A stretch of DNA of 64,000 nt from Plantago elongata (taxonomy: Eukaryota > Streptophyta > Magnoliopsida > Lamiales > Plantaginaceae): NCBI GenBank assembly GCA_036897095.1, contig JAYMSP010000249.1:1-64000 (forward strand), given 5' to 3'. The position numbers and the translations under genes are program-made. Each line of letters starts with the position of its first letter. The first letter of the stretch is position 1. Shown here one piece after another: positions 17,121 through 28,857 of this stretch. The notes beneath the pieces were generated by a model. The model was given only the letters and a program-made list of their open reading frames with translations, was not told the origin of the DNA and ran no database searches.

Positions 17121-19093
17121 CATGAGTATTCTAGAATTCATTATAAGTTGCCGCTCTCGGAGTGCCCTCCATATAATACATGATTGGATCCTTCAGGTTG
17201 CCTGTAGTGTAGCATCAATTCATGATGCCTCACTATGTGGTCTTTAACTTATCTTGAGAAAGACAAGTGCCTTGAAATCTTTTTGTCGATCTTGACCTAG
17301 CAGTAAGCAAAGGTATTGGAGTAGTTTCGGCAGCTATTAAAAAGGAAATACACACACAATCAACTGTTGACTGGAATGCACTTGTCATCTGGCTATAACT
17401 TGACAGAGATAGGTACAAGCCAAAACCATGTCACATTTGTTCATTCAGGTCATCAGAAACTTGATTACATATGCAAATTGTGTGCAGGTCACAACTCACA
17501 ATAAATGGAAAAGCTTCTAATCATTTTAAGGATCATAAATGTTCGTGTGATGATTACTGATGGAAGGAGTTGTTATGATCCTATCAAGCCAATGTGTTGA
17601 AGAAGGTTGTTCCGTTCTTAGCTGAGAGTTACCTGGAGTGCTGCCCAAGCAGTGTCTTTAATTCTGTAATCTGTATCATTACTTTCAGGCTAAATGCTCC
17701 TGCAGAAGTGTAGCTTATGCTCTGGTATATAAAGTGCCCTCTATTATTTGAAGAGAAATTTCCATGTTGCTTAACATGGTATGCAGTGCGCCAAATTGTT
17801 GCTCTTAACCTATCATGAAAAATAAGTTAGAACAGTTTGTTTGTTTCAATATAATTTTTTGTGATAAATCTAAGTGCTGTCGAGAATAATAATTCTTACA
17901 CTAGTTCTTGTTTCAACTTTATGCCACAGTTCAAAGCTTACCCTGAGATTTATGCTAATTAGTGGTTCATGTTTCAGGACCCATGGGTTTCCTAACTACA
18001 AAGCTTTATTTTGATTCTTTAGTTTGGAACAAGTATCATCTTACTACCACTCCTTACTTTAACTGTCTTTAACTCTGTTTTTCTTGGTTTTTCTTCTCCA
18101 GACATTGCATTCCCCATGGATCAGTATTTTCTCTGACAAGTGGTAAGTTATAGTTATGCTGTAAAGTCTTGATCTAATAAATTATAGCTGCTCTTATAAT
18201 TCTATGAAACATCAGTAGAACGAAAGGAATACTGTATCCCAAGTTTGAACAGTTTTCCTGCTAGTGCAACTCCAATAGTCCACCATTTCAAATTCAAGAA
18301 TTGCAACTATATTATCCAGCATATTTTCTGTAATATTTTCTTAGGCACATTGGTATTATGCTGAAACGAGCTAATTATTTACACTGTACTCGTATTCAAC
18401 TTCTTTCAATTCTAGTTCACATAGGGATCCAGCCTCCAAGGCTCTATTCACTAGTATGAGTTCATGATTATAGCCTCAACTTCAGCTTTCTGTTTACATG
18501 TGGTTGTGGACCTGTGGTAGTACTAAAATAGATTAGGTCATTAATGGAGTAACATTACTTTAGATGAGAATTGAGCTTGTTGAAGACTCAAAAGTTAGGA
18601 AGCAACTATAAAGATCCTAGTTTTTTTTGTTGGAAGCACATTTTTCATGATGCAAATAAGGTAGTTGCTAGCAACAATGGTGCCTCAGTCCTTTAAGATT
18701 CGTCATTTTCGAAGAAGCTACTGGGAGATTGATGGTCTCTATCTGCTTAGGCTCCTCCTGAGTGTGTCCAATTATTTTTCTCAGTATCCCCATTTCATGA
18801 GTTGTCACAAGCCACAAAATCCAACTTTGTACTGGCTACGTTTTCTCGTGTGAGTGTAGACAGCTAGACATTGATACATGTGCATTAAACATTAATGTGG
18901 TGGCTGTTTTGTTATCTGAAGATGATGTAGAATGGACCCCTTTGGTGCCAATACGATTTTTTGTTGAATTATGTTTGTTCAGCCAATATAAAAGTTTTCA
19001 GGAAAAGCAGTTGAACAAAGAGTATTTTCTATGCTTGTAAAACATATTTATTGCATAACTAGTACATTATACCGAGAAACTGGAGATAGAGCT
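17121..19093. other. PPR 3' flank and intergenic stretch
   Basis: The first part is probably the PPR 3' untranslated region. A relic of a DYW gene end lies at 17485-17563 (listed separately). Sequence after it (about 17570-17850) loosely repeats 17130-17290, which suggests a decayed tandem duplication of the gene's 3' end. I see nothing else recognisable up to the metalloproteinase gene. Confidence 0.4.
17485..17563 (+). pseudogene. relic of a DYW-domain C-terminus
   Basis: Read in one frame this gives NHFKDHKCSCDDY followed by TGA. It parallels [14 protein letters not shown] at the end of the intact DYW domain some 440 bases upstream. CATTTTAAGGAT and TCGTGTGATGA are shared exactly. Only the last 20-25 codons are recognisable. 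It is most simply a fragment of a tandem duplication. Confidence 0.6.
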
Positions 19094-19984
19094 TCATGCT
19101 TTCTTCGATCTCTTATACAACGCATCGATTGCTCTAATATCATCTTGTCCCAAACCTTTTCTTACTCCAGGTGTGAATAAAGGGAACATGATGGCGCTAG
19201 GATCGGGGCTGTGTCCCAGCCCAAGAATGTGTCCCAATTCATGCAACGCAACAGTTTGCAAATCCATTGCATCTGCTTCAACACCATCTAACCAGGGCTC
19301 ATTGCCATCGTAGTAAATTCTACCGTCAGTTGGTGCGAAAGCATAGGCCACCACACCACCAGGACCATCAAAGGTATACCCGGCACCTTCATCCCACGAT
19401 AAGAAGCTGCTCTTCATATCAGCCTTATCATTAAAAGAGGTGTTTTGAAAATTGATCCCAGTAACCTTTCCCCACTCTGCTAAGCCGGCATGAGTGGACT
19501 TTATAACATCATATGGTGTGTCTGGTAGGAACCCATACGTGACTGTTCTCTTCGTACCATTACTCCAACTGGGGAGTTGCATTCTTTTATGGTCGAACAA
19601 GTCTGCAACACCACACCTAGGACCAACCAATTTCGAAACTGTTTGTGAATCTAAGATTCCGGTCACCTTGAGGTTGAAAAACCGCTGATACCTTTTTAAG
19701 CCCGATTCTAGCTTATCATCAAACAAATCATCATATGGGAATCTGGAATGGAAGTCAGCATCCATGTACCCGAGGTTGGATAGATATTTCTTGAGAGCTG
19801 AAATTTTAGCTGACCGAGTTCCTTTGCGGGACCCGACTATATACTCGAGGTAACCAAGTGGCGTCGGGTCCTTCCGAAGCTCGGCCTTTTGAGGTGAGGT
19901 TGGATGAGATGAACATAGGATGGTGTTGGTGAGTATAATGAGGAAGAGAAGGCAGGAGAGCAGTAGTTCACTCTGGAGTCTCAT
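19094..19984 (-). CDS. matrix metalloproteinase (matrixin, M10A), secreted
   Basis: Plant MMPs are secreted zinc endopeptidases of the extracellular matrix. The product is 296 residues in a single exon, as is usual for plant MMPs. In order: a signal peptide (about residues 1-26, hydrophobic LLLSCLLFLIILTNTILC), a peptidoglycan-binding-like prodomain, the cysteine switch PRCGVAD (Cys near 124) that keeps the zymogen inactive, the catalytic domain, and the zinc site HELGHILGLGH near 248-258 with all three His and the catalytic Glu. A Met-turn (AIMFP) follows. It ends soon after the catalytic domain in RSKKA, with no obvious GPI or membrane anchor. The frame is open two codons further upstream, but only ATG 19984 is a normal start. 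It is the left-most member of a local MMP/F-box cluster. Confidence 0.9.
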   Translation of the reverse strand: MRLQSELLLSCLLFLIILTNTILCSSHPTSPQKAELRKDPTPLGYLEYIVGSRKGTRSAKISALKKYLSNLGYMDADFHSRFPYDDLFDDKLESGLKRYQRFFNLKVTGILDSQTVSKLVGPRCGVADLFDHKRMQLPSWSNGTKRTVTYGFLPDTPYDVIKSTHAGLAEWGKVTGINFQNTSFNDKADMKSSFLSWDEGAGYTFDGPGGVVAYAFAPTDGRIYYDGNEPWLDGVEADAMDLQTVALHELGHILGLGHSPDPSAIMFPLFTPGVRKGLGQDDIRAIDALYKRSKKA

Positions 19985-20045
19985 TATCAAAGCTTATTGC
20001 TTGTTAGATGTTGCTTGAATTGTCGCTCAACATCAAAAAACCCTG

Positions 20046-20053
20046 CTTATATT
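20046..20053 (-). promoter_or_regulatory. TATA box of the first MMP gene
   Basis: On the minus strand AATATAAG lies about 60 bases upstream of the ATG, implying a 5' leader of roughly 30 bases. Motif-based. Confidence 0.45.
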
Positions 20054-20877
20054 GACATTGTGTCAAAGGGAAACAGCTTGTCACATTAATTGTCCAGCCA
20101 AAAACTGACAAGATTAGACATGCTGACAGATGCTAAACCCATTCATCACCATTTTCGAGTAGGCGATTACCAAAATCCACATCAGATTACTGACATTTAT
20201 AGAAGTTGTTTGAATGTAATATATTGCACGTATCAGATTATATTAATCTTCATTAAATATACGGTTTAAAGAGGTTACTCATTTATGTTGGTACAGCAAG
20301 CATCTTTACCTACGGTACCATTTTTGGTTCGGCCAGTAAATTCACTTACCAATGGTCAAGGGCCATTAAATGGGTATACACACACAGCCATGCTAAATAT
20401 GTACATTGAGAACTGAGAAGCTGTCAAGTAGATACTGGCTATAAGAGCATGCGCAATATTAACGTAACTTTCAAAGTCATGTTAATAAGGTTTTAACTTA
20501 GCCGGGTTTGTAATACAAGAACGTTAGACGTCCTTGTTTTTTCAGTGTAAGGATAGACAGAGTGTCTCGAGTTAATGTTCTGAGTACCAAGCGCCTACGT
20601 ACGGAGTGTTAGAGTTGCCCGGTCTATCAAAATTAGTACATTAATTATATTCTTAGTAATGAATGTATGATTTTTCCAACAACAATGCGCCACAATAGCT
20701 TATGAATCTTGCATCGTACTCTGGAAATATTAACTACAGAGGACATGTAAAGAAGTTGTGTCATTCAACTAGGGATTATTATCAAAAAAGACAAAAGTTA
20801 AATATCTTCAAAATTGTATTACTGCACAATTATCCAACTGAAATTCATGTCAACAAACTAGCTAATGAACAGAAGAG
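20054..20877. other. intergenic stretch, partly duplicated
   Basis: Bases about 20640-20870 resemble 24795-24950: both hold the CAACAACAATG/CAGCAACAATG, AACTACAGAGG and CATGTAAAGAAGT blocks, each directly downstream of an F-box copy. They mark a segmental duplication. The rest (20054-20640) holds nothing I recognise. Confidence 0.5.
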
Positions 20878-23586
20878 TCACAGGATCACTAATTGGACAT
20901 GCTCAGGCACCTCTCCAGCAAGTTGTTTAGTTACATAGAGCCTTTGACTTTGCTCGTGTTCCACTTCCTTTTTCGCTAAAGATGGAGGCGTTCCACAGGC
21001 CCTGCGAGGGTCAACAACCATCTTCTCAAGTACGAAAGCATTCTGCGAAAAATACCTCACGAGTTCAAGTTCACTAGGGCGACCACTATAGCCACAGATC
21101 TTAACTAGTTTGAGGAACCGATGGGGCGATCCAACGACCTTCTCTACGTGAATCGTGATTCTCATGTTTCGAAGGGTGATGCTGCCACATTAACTCCAAG
21201 ACAAACACCTCTAGCAAGGGAGCGGCCTCAATGCACGAAACGAGCTGAAGTAAGTTGTTATGCCTGTCAGCCCAAAATCCCCGGACTAGTTTCTTCAGTT
21301 CCCTTAGTTCTGGAAACTGAACAACATTCATGATTTCCTTTGGCCAGCCACCAGTCTTAAAGAATTATTTTCCTTACTCACACACACATATAGCTAGATA
21401 TAATAATGAATTCTAATTTAATAATAATTCTAAATACTAACATTAAAGAGTTCCTATCTAATTATATTTCTAACAATCCCCTTAGTTGAAACGAAAGTTT
21501 GATGAACGTTGAGAATGTACTGAAAAGCGTCAAACAATACTTGTGGAAGTCATTTGGTGAAAATCAACTCATAGGTAAGAATTAATAGATTTCATCCATG
21601 ACGTTCTACGTTGATGTTGTACGAGAGCATGCGAGGTAAAAGGTATGACCGAACGATAGACAATACCATGAGCATTTGGTTATGGGCAACGAGTACCCAA
21701 ATGTTGTAATCTAATCCAGTGAGGTGCTCGAGTTTGCAAGAGTCGGGTGGAATAAGTTCACCCATAGCAGACATGGAGATACATCCAAGGAGAGAATATA
21801 AGACCACACATAGGTGGAAAAAGAAGGATCAATAAGTGATCACATAGACAGTCCTGAGTAGGCAGAGAACGATCAACATGTGACCACAATAGTCCAAGAA
21901 CAACGGAGCAAGAGCTTCAGACAACTAGCTCGAACGACTGGAGATGGAACAAAAAAACTCGCGAACTCAATCCACAAAAGGAGCTGTGGGATGGCCTGGT
22001 GGAGTGTTAGGTTGACCCGAGGGATGAGGAGAACCCTTTTGATCTAGGCGTGCGACTTCAGGAGCTTAATTTGATCTCGGAAAGCAGCGGATACAGTTGC
22101 TCGATGACGTGTGGAGAAATGCAGCAATAGACTGCATGAGAAGAAAACGGTTGCAGGAGAATAGAATAAAGTTCGACAGACTGAAGAAAATTGTTCAAAC
22201 ATGGAAGGGGATCGACAACAGTGGGTTGTTCGATCAGAGGAGAACTCGAAAGAGGTATACGAACATGAGGTTCCATATATACGTGAATATATCGAACGCG
22301 AGGTTATGCATATGGGAGTTCTGGAACGGAAGAAAAAGGGCATAAAATATACAAAAGAGATATAATCAAGGACAATCACATTGATTGCATTGAGGGAAAA
22401 GATGAGAGATTACCTGACGAAGATATCATATGAGATCGGATCATAATTTTCAGTAATTTGTTGCTTGCCTGAGAACGAAGTTTGACCTATTAACCTGATT
22501 TGATTCCGATCTCCACCATCTAGATTGTAGTTCCACGAGTTATCTTGATGCTTTCAAAATTTTGTGACGATCCAACGGCTGAATCCTCAAAGACTTACAT
22601 GGCTCTGGCTCTGATATCATGAAAAAATTATTTTTCCTACTTATTCTCATTCATCAATATTATACACACACAATACAAGTATGTATAGTTAGAGATAATA
22701 ATGAATCTTAATTTAATAATACTTCTAAGTATTAAAATTAAGGAGTCCTAATCTAATTATAAGCGAACGGACAAACTGCTGGAAGGTCAGTGGCATAAAA
22801 AACCTTGTTGTAGAAATCTTTAGGGGTTGAAGTAATGGAGACATCCACCATTGCAGGCAAGTTCTCGACCACGAGCATTCCAACATATGATATTTCAACA
22901 GAAAGAGACTTGAGGTTCAGGTTCTGGACTACAAGCCGCTCTAATCCCTTGCATTCACGTATCTCCAGATGCTTCAGCTTGAAAGATGGATCTGAAATCT
23001 CAAGATATGTCAACGTTTCTGAGCCCCAGACGACCAACTGCTTGAGAGACGGGCAGTGAGTGAGATAGAACTCAATGGCTTCTCTAGAAACATTTAAGCA
23101 CTTCAAAGACAGTATTTTGAGTGTCTTGAAAGATGTACAGAAACCATGTGGAAAGACACTCTTTCTGATATCCACCCAGTGAACTCTCTCAGGTGGACGA
23201 TAATCCGTGAAGTCCAACTCCAGCCTCTGAACTTGCTTCCTGATCGCGCATTCAACCCAGTTTCTAACCACTGATTCAGAGAAGACGTGAAGTCTTAAAC
23301 AGACACGGAAACTCTACCAATGGTGATTTGTAAACGCAAGAGAATAGTTCACCCAAGATATGCATTTACGATCGAAATTGAGGCGCGGAGTATGCCTCCA
23401 CAAAATTTTCCAGTGAGACGAAAGAACACTGGTATGCGCAGCATCTTTAAGAGGTAAACATGATATGATGTCGAGGAGAATTTCGTTAGGTAACTGGCTA
23501 ATTCGATCAGCAGGAACAGGGCGTTCATGCCTGATTTTCCTTCGCTTTCTGGTTCTTGACACTTTAGGAACAATAGATCTTCTCAT
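20878..23586 (-). pseudogene. F-box/FBD-type protein pseudogene, copy 1, split by a retroelement
   Basis: F-box proteins are substrate adaptors of SCF ubiquitin ligases. The start at 23586 ([17 protein letters not shown]) leads into an F-box, [32 protein letters not shown] stop (TAG, 23312-23314) follows it; the same frame then resumes with the LRR-like region (VRNWVECAIRKQVQRLELDF to VDVSITSTPKDFYNKVF). The gene is then interrupted by about 1.4 kb of inserted DNA. The remainder (20878-21350) holds the FBD-like C-terminus ending EVPEHVQLVIL. Near 21150 it carries an extra 10 bases relative to copy 2, shifting the frame. The gene is broken in at least three ways. Confidence 0.85.
21358..22762 (-). 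mobile_element. small LTR retroelement fossil (TRIM-like) inside F-box copy 1
   Basis: Two diverged direct repeats of about 115-140 bases bound the insertion (about 21360-21475 and 22622-22762). Internal to the right repeat, on the minus strand, is TGATATCAGAGCC (22607-22622 region), a close match to the primer-binding site for initiator Met-tRNA. Internal to the left repeat is a purine tract (rc CTAAGGGGAT) directly before TGTTAGA. The inside, about 1.1 kb, has no recognisable gag or pol. The size and layout fit a terminal-repeat retrotransposon in miniature. The repeats differ by roughly a fifth by eye, so the insertion is old. Confidence 0.65.
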
Positions 23587-24190
23587 CACTGCTTAATTAT
23601 TATAAATATATGCACTACAAGAAATCAAACAGAACAAGAGTACAAGAACAGATCGAAATTAAATTACAAGAACAGAGTTTTAGTACTATTGAATGTGTTC
23701 ATGTAGGAAATATATAAATATTACAGACTTGGAGTTCAAGTCACTCTAGAATCCTGTTTTGATTCTGTTTCTTGTTAATTATTTCTATTAGGACAAATAT
23801 TTTATTTTTTATTTGTAACGTTCCATACAGTATGTTCTAATGTTCATGAAAGGTGAGCATTGTTTAATGAGTCTAGCCGAACCTCTCGTCTCTTGAGCTC
23901 TCTCAAGCTGTAATCGAGTTTGACTTCGGCTCATTGACAATACAAGAAAACTCAGTTTATGCTATCCACTAGAATTCATGTTCTGTAAAGTAAAAACTGA
24001 AACTTGTGATATAACCATATAGGAAAGACAATATAAATTCATAGTAGCTAGAAAAACACATGTGAACCAAAAAAAAATTCTGCTGAATGTGAGCAGAACA
24101 TCAGTTTATATATATAGGACTAGGAGTATGAACTGGTTCATCATATTCAGAACCAAAAGAAGAGAAGCTTCATGAATACTCCTATATAGT
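23587..24190. other. intergenic stretch, duplicated MMP flank
   Basis: No gene. About 23840-24120 resembles 28600-28830 and in part 26930-27060. Shared blocks include GAATTCATGTTCTGTAAA, ACAACATAAATTCATA-like sequence and AAAACACATGTGA. Each block lies just downstream of an MMP copy, so this is the shared 3' flank of duplicated MMP genes. Confidence 0.55.
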
Positions 24191-24540
<350 letters not shown>

Positions 24541-25083
24541 AACTTTGTAATGCAACCACAATGGGGGCTTAGCATATGTGAGGTGTCTTTTCCATTCCAA
24601 GCAGGTCATTCGGACTTACTTGGAGTCTGAGCCAGCTGAATGGGGTAAAAACATGGTGTTTTCTACCTTGCATCATGCTGATGCTTTGGTGTAAACAAGT
24701 ATCAGAGTTTGGAGATTTATGTATTAGTCGAACTCTTCAGCCACCATTGGATGAGATTGTCCTGGGCGACTAAGATGGCTTTGACAAGGATTAATTACTG
24801 TATTCTTAGTTCTAAATGTAGGAGTTTTCAGCAACAATGTACCATAAACAACTTATGAATAATGTAATATTTCTTACATCATATTCTGGAAATCTTAACT
24901 ACAGAGGCCATGTAAAGAAGTAATGTCATTCAACTATGGATTAATATCAAGAACATAAAAGTTTTATAACATAGTTTGATTGAAAATGCAGGATCAAAAT
25001 GGTGTCACTGCATAACTATTCAACTGAAATCCATCTCCAAAACTAGCTAATGAACAGAAAGCATGAATGTATCTATAGAAGAG
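24541..25083. other. intergenic stretch between MMP fragment and F-box copy 2
   Basis: 24795-24950 is the duplicated F-box 3' flank already seen at 20640-20870. Some of 24541-24700 may be degraded MMP sequence, but I cannot align it with confidence. Confidence 0.4.
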
Positions 25084-26395
25084 TCACAGGATAACCAACT
25101 GGACATGCTCAGGCACCTCTCCAGCGAGCTGTTTAGTTGCACACAGCCTTCGTTTCTGCTCATATTCCATTTCCTGATTCGTGACAGTGCCGACAGATGG
25201 AGGCCGTTCAAAGGCTCTCCGAGGGTCAATGACCATCTTCTCAAGTGCAAGAGCATTCTGCGAAAAATACCTCACCAGTTCAAGTTCACTGGGCCTGCCA
25301 CTATAGCCACAGATCTTCACTAATTTGAGGAACTTGTGGCGCAATCCAGCGACCTTCTCTACATGTTTCTCATGTTGCGAAGGGTGATGATGCCCCATTA
25401 ACTCCAAGACGAACACCTCTAGCAAGGGAGCGGCCTCAATGCACGGAACGAGCTGAAGAAAGTTGTCATGCCTGTCAGCCCAAAATCGCAGGACAAGTTT
25501 CTTTAGTTTCCTCAGTTCTGGAAACAATGCAACATTCAGGATTTCCTTTGGGGTGCCACCGGATAAGGACAGAACCTCCAACTGCGGAAGGTATTGGCCA
25601 AGTGCACTGAAAACCTTGTTGTAGAAATCTTTAGGGGTTGAAGTAATGGAGACATCTACCAGTGCAGGCAAGTTCTCGACTATGAGTATCCCAACATCTG
25701 ATGTTTCAACAGAAAGAGACTTGAGGTTCAGGTTCCGGACTACAAGCCGTTCTAATCCCTTACATTCACGTATCTCCAGATGCTTTTCAGCTTGAGAGAC
25801 GGATCAGAAATCTCGAGATCTTTCAACGTACCCGAGTCCCATACAACCAACTACTCGAGAGACGGGCAGTGATTGAGATAGAACTCAATGGCTTCTCCAG
25901 AAACATTTAAACACTTCAAGATCAAGACTTTGAGCGAGTCGAAAGATTCAAAAAGATTATCATGTGGAAAGACACACCTTTCTGGATCCACCTTGAGACC
26001 GCTCTCATGATCCACCTTGGGAACGCTCTCTGGATCTGTAAGGTCCAACTCCATCCTCTGAACTTGCTTCTTGACCGCGTATTTAATCCACTTTGCAACC
26101 ATAAATTGGCAGGAGAGGCGTAGTCGAAACAGACACGGAACTCTTCCAAGAGCAATTTGTGACGATCACAGATTTTGTCCACCCAAGTATTAGACTCAAA
26201 ATTGAGGCGTGGAGTATGCCTCCACAATTTTTTCCAGTGAGACGAAAGAACACTGGTACGTACCACATCTTTTATAGGTAAACAGGATACGATAGCGAGG
26301 AGAATTTCGTTAGGTAACTGGCTTATTCGATCAACAGGAACATGATGTTCATGCCCGGTGTTGCTTGGCCTTCCGGTTCTAGACCCTTCCCATCA
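25084..26395 (-). pseudogene. F-box/FBD-type protein pseudogene, copy 2
   Basis: It is close to copy 1 but lacks the retroelement. On the minus strand it encodes the F-box ([39 protein letters not shown]), the LRR-like middle (KKQVQRMELDLTDPE, SLKVLILKCLNVSGEAIEFYLNHCPSLE) and the FBD-like end (25084-25671, ending EVPEHVQLVIL). The N-terminal ATG frame meets a stop within a few codons. A frame change lies near 26090, and a stop and another frame change lie near 25790-25855. The middle carries a partly repeated KVDPES/KVDHESG stretch not seen in copy 1. It is broken in several places, although the C-terminal 195 codons are open. Confidence 0.85.
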
Positions 26396-27128
26396 CTGCT
26401 TAATTATTACTACTACAAACTATACAAGAAGAAATTGAAACAGAACAAGAGTACAAGAACAGATCGAATAAAAATACATAAAATAGAGAGATCAGATCAT
26501 CAGAACAGTGTTTCAGACTTTCAGTACTAGTGAAACCGTTTATGTAGGGAAGTATATATAAGTTAGAAACATGGAGTTCAAAGTCACTCTAAAATCCCTT
26601 TTGATTCTGTTTTTATTCTGTATTTCTGTTAATTACTTGTTGACTGTAATTCGGGAAATCCTGTATTTAAGGAAAAAAATTGTTGTAATTTAATTAAGCG
26701 CAAGTCCGGTATTAAATTATTTCTTGAGGGCTAACTATCAAGGTTGTTTGACACGCTTGAGTCGAGTCGAGTCGAGTATCTCGTTAGTCATTCCTTGAAT
26801 TGTATCGAGCCATTTGACTTGACTCGTTAGTAGAACGAGCTAAATTTTCGAGCGCGATTCTTACCAATGCTTGAGCTCACCCGAGCCCGAAAATACATAC
26901 TATATAGCCCGACTGCTTCGTTGTATTGTCATATCCAGTACTGTGTTTGTGCAATCAATAGAATTCATGTTCTGTAAACTGAAACTTTTGATGTAGTCCA
27001 GACAACATAAATTCATATTAGCTAGAAAAAACACATGTGACCAGAAGTTTTCTTCTAAACTTTTGCAGAACATCAGTTCATATATATAGTACTTCCTGAA
27101 CTAGTTCATCATACTTAGAACCAGGAAG
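26396..27128. other. intergenic stretch
   Basis: No gene. About 26930-27060 repeats the MMP 3' flank seen at 23990-24070 and 28730-28820. 26755-26890 contains a short GAGTC/GAGTCGAGTCGAGT simple repeat followed by AGC/CGAGC-rich sequence. Confidence 0.45.
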
Positions 27129-28163
27129 TTAAAAGTGCAGCGTCTTGCATACATTTAAATACCCATACAAATCATGGAATGCATTAATATCATCTTCCGT
27201 CAAAGACCTTCGTTTTTCTCCAGGAGGGATAGACGGGTACATGACTGCTTCTGGATGACTGCTGTGCCCAAGTCCAAGAACATGGCCTAATTCATGCGCT
27301 GCAACGGTTAGGAAATCAATACCATCATGATCAGGTTCATCACCGTCATTACCATAAGCCCAATTCTCAGCCCCATCAAAGTGAATTATACCTTTGGGCA
27401 GTGGAAAAGCATGGGCCACAATACCCTCGGCACCATCAAAGGGCTCATCAAATGGTTCATCAAACAGCTCATCATCCCCGCTGTGATGTCCATATTCGAA
27501 GCTCATCTTGATGTCTGCATTATATTTATTATTCTTAATGCGTTGGAATTCAAACCCTGATACACATTCCCATACTTTTAAAGCGGCTGTAATGGGGCTT
27601 CGTACAAAATTTCTTGTGTCATTTAGGAAAGCATATGTGAATCTTTTCTTCATGGAAGGCCATTTGGACTCAGATGAGAATGTGTTGAAGAATTCAGAAC
27701 TCACATTAGCTCCAGTTACTTTGTCGGGAAAGTTGTCTGCCACACCACATCTAGGATAGCTTAATTTGGATACAGTGTGAGAATCAAGGGTACCAGTAAC
27801 TTTCAGATTGAAGTACAGTTGATACTTCTTTACTGCAGACTCTAACTCATGGTCGAACAAATCCAAGTTTGTTGAGTTAGAGTTAGTAGTGACCATGTAC
27901 CCAAGTTTAGTGAGGTGTTTCTTGAGTTCCGAAATGCCATTTGCACGCATTCCTTTGTTGGCTCCAAGCAGGGTACTCAGGAAGGAAGCCCATGGGCTAG
28001 TATGTGTTCGGAGGGAAGTCACAATACTGTGGGTTTGGCTAGGAAGGGGTGCTGCAGGTGCGTTGGTTAGGATACGAGACGAACATGGAGTACTGTTGGT
28101 GTGGAAGAGGAGGTAGAAGATAAAAATGCATGAGAGCAATTGATCACAAGATCTAAATGCCAT
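27129..28163 (-). CDS. matrix metalloproteinase (matrixin, M10A), secreted
   Basis: Second apparently intact MMP of the cluster: 344 residues, single exon. A signal peptide is clear (MAFRSCDQLLSCIFIFYLLF, cleavage probably after residue 20-28). The prodomain ends in the cysteine switch PRCGVAD with Cys near 139. The catalytic domain carries HELGHVLGLGHSS near 290, with all three zinc His and the Glu, and a Met-turn AVMYP. Relative to the first MMP it has an acidic insertion, GDDELFDEPFDEPFDGAEG, in the loop before the IVAHAFPLP strand, plus an extra acidic stretch before the zinc site. Its C-terminus ends YLNVCKTLHF without an evident GPI signal. ATG 28163 is chosen; the frame is open two codons further upstream from a GTG. 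It shares its TATA region with the neighbouring broken copy. Confidence 0.9.
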   Translation of the reverse strand: MAFRSCDQLLSCIFIFYLLFHTNSTPCSSRILTNAPAAPLPSQTHSIVTSLRTHTSPWASFLSTLLGANKGMRANGISELKKHLTKLGYMVTTNSNSTNLDLFDHELESAVKKYQLYFNLKVTGTLDSHTVSKLSYPRCGVADNFPDKVTGANVSSEFFNTFSSESKWPSMKKRFTYAFLNDTRNFVRSPITAALKVWECVSGFEFQRIKNNKYNADIKMSFEYGHHSGDDELFDEPFDEPFDGAEGIVAHAFPLPKGIIHFDGAENWAYGNDGDEPDHDGIDFLTVAAHELGHVLGLGHSSHPEAVMYPSIPPGEKRRSLTEDDINAFHDLYGYLNVCKTLHF

Positions 28164-28242
28164 GATCACAGAAAAATGTTGTATAGGCGAGATTACTGAT
28201 TGCTACTTGTTTGATTATGGATGTTGCTTTACAATCAGTCCA

Positions 28243-28250
28243 TATTTATA
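28243..28250 (-). promoter_or_regulatory. TATA box of the second MMP gene
   Basis: TATAAATA on the minus strand, about 80 bases upstream of the ATG. The same block with the same surroundings (CACTATAAATATGGAC) recurs upstream of the broken MMP copy at 29942-29949, so the promoters share ancestry. Confidence 0.5.
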
Positions 28251-28857
28251 GTGATCAATTTGTGTGTTGTTGATTGAGCAGTAAAGAGGTGGAGTAGCAA
28301 GCAGGAGCTAAAGAGTAACAGAGATAAGAACTTTTTGGATAAAGATTTGGTTAAGTTTGAAATTTGTTCATGTTAATTCAGAAGATAAGAAAAGTACAAC
28401 ACATTATTAGAAAGAAAGGAAAAAGATTACACTTACAATATTGCACTTTTTTCAAACCACCCGTAGAAGTGGAAAACCAATTCCAGTACATTAAAGATTC
28501 TGTTGAAGGCTAACAACTAACAGGAAAAAGGTTATTGCAACAGAGTTATATAAAGATACTGCTAAAAGTAAATTAATTAATTAGCCAACAAGTCCTTTGC
28601 AGATTTTCATGAGGGGTGAGCCTTAGTGTTGTTTAACATCTCATTTCCCGAGATCAGTTGAGCTCTAATCGAGTCCGACTTCGACTTGGCTCGTTGACGA
28701 AACAAGAATACTTAGTTTATGTTATCCACCAGAATTCATGTTCTGTAAACTGAAACTTGTGATATAGCCATATAGGACAGACAACATAAATTCATATTAG
28801 CTGGAAAAACACATGTGAACTAGAAAATTTTCTTCTGAATGTTGGCAGAACAGCAGT
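28251..28857. other. intergenic stretch with MMP 3' flank repeat
   Basis: No gene. 28600-28830 is the third copy of the MMP 3' flank described for 23840-24120. About 28350-28420 resembles 30190-30260 (both hold AATTTGTTCATG/AATCTGTTCATG and TTAATTCAGAAGATA), a duplicated MMP upstream region. Confidence 0.45.

Noticed and set aside
19985-19990. Non-ATG upstream start for the first MMP
   Set aside because: The frame is open two codons further to a TTG, but the ATG at 19984 leads directly into a good signal peptide.
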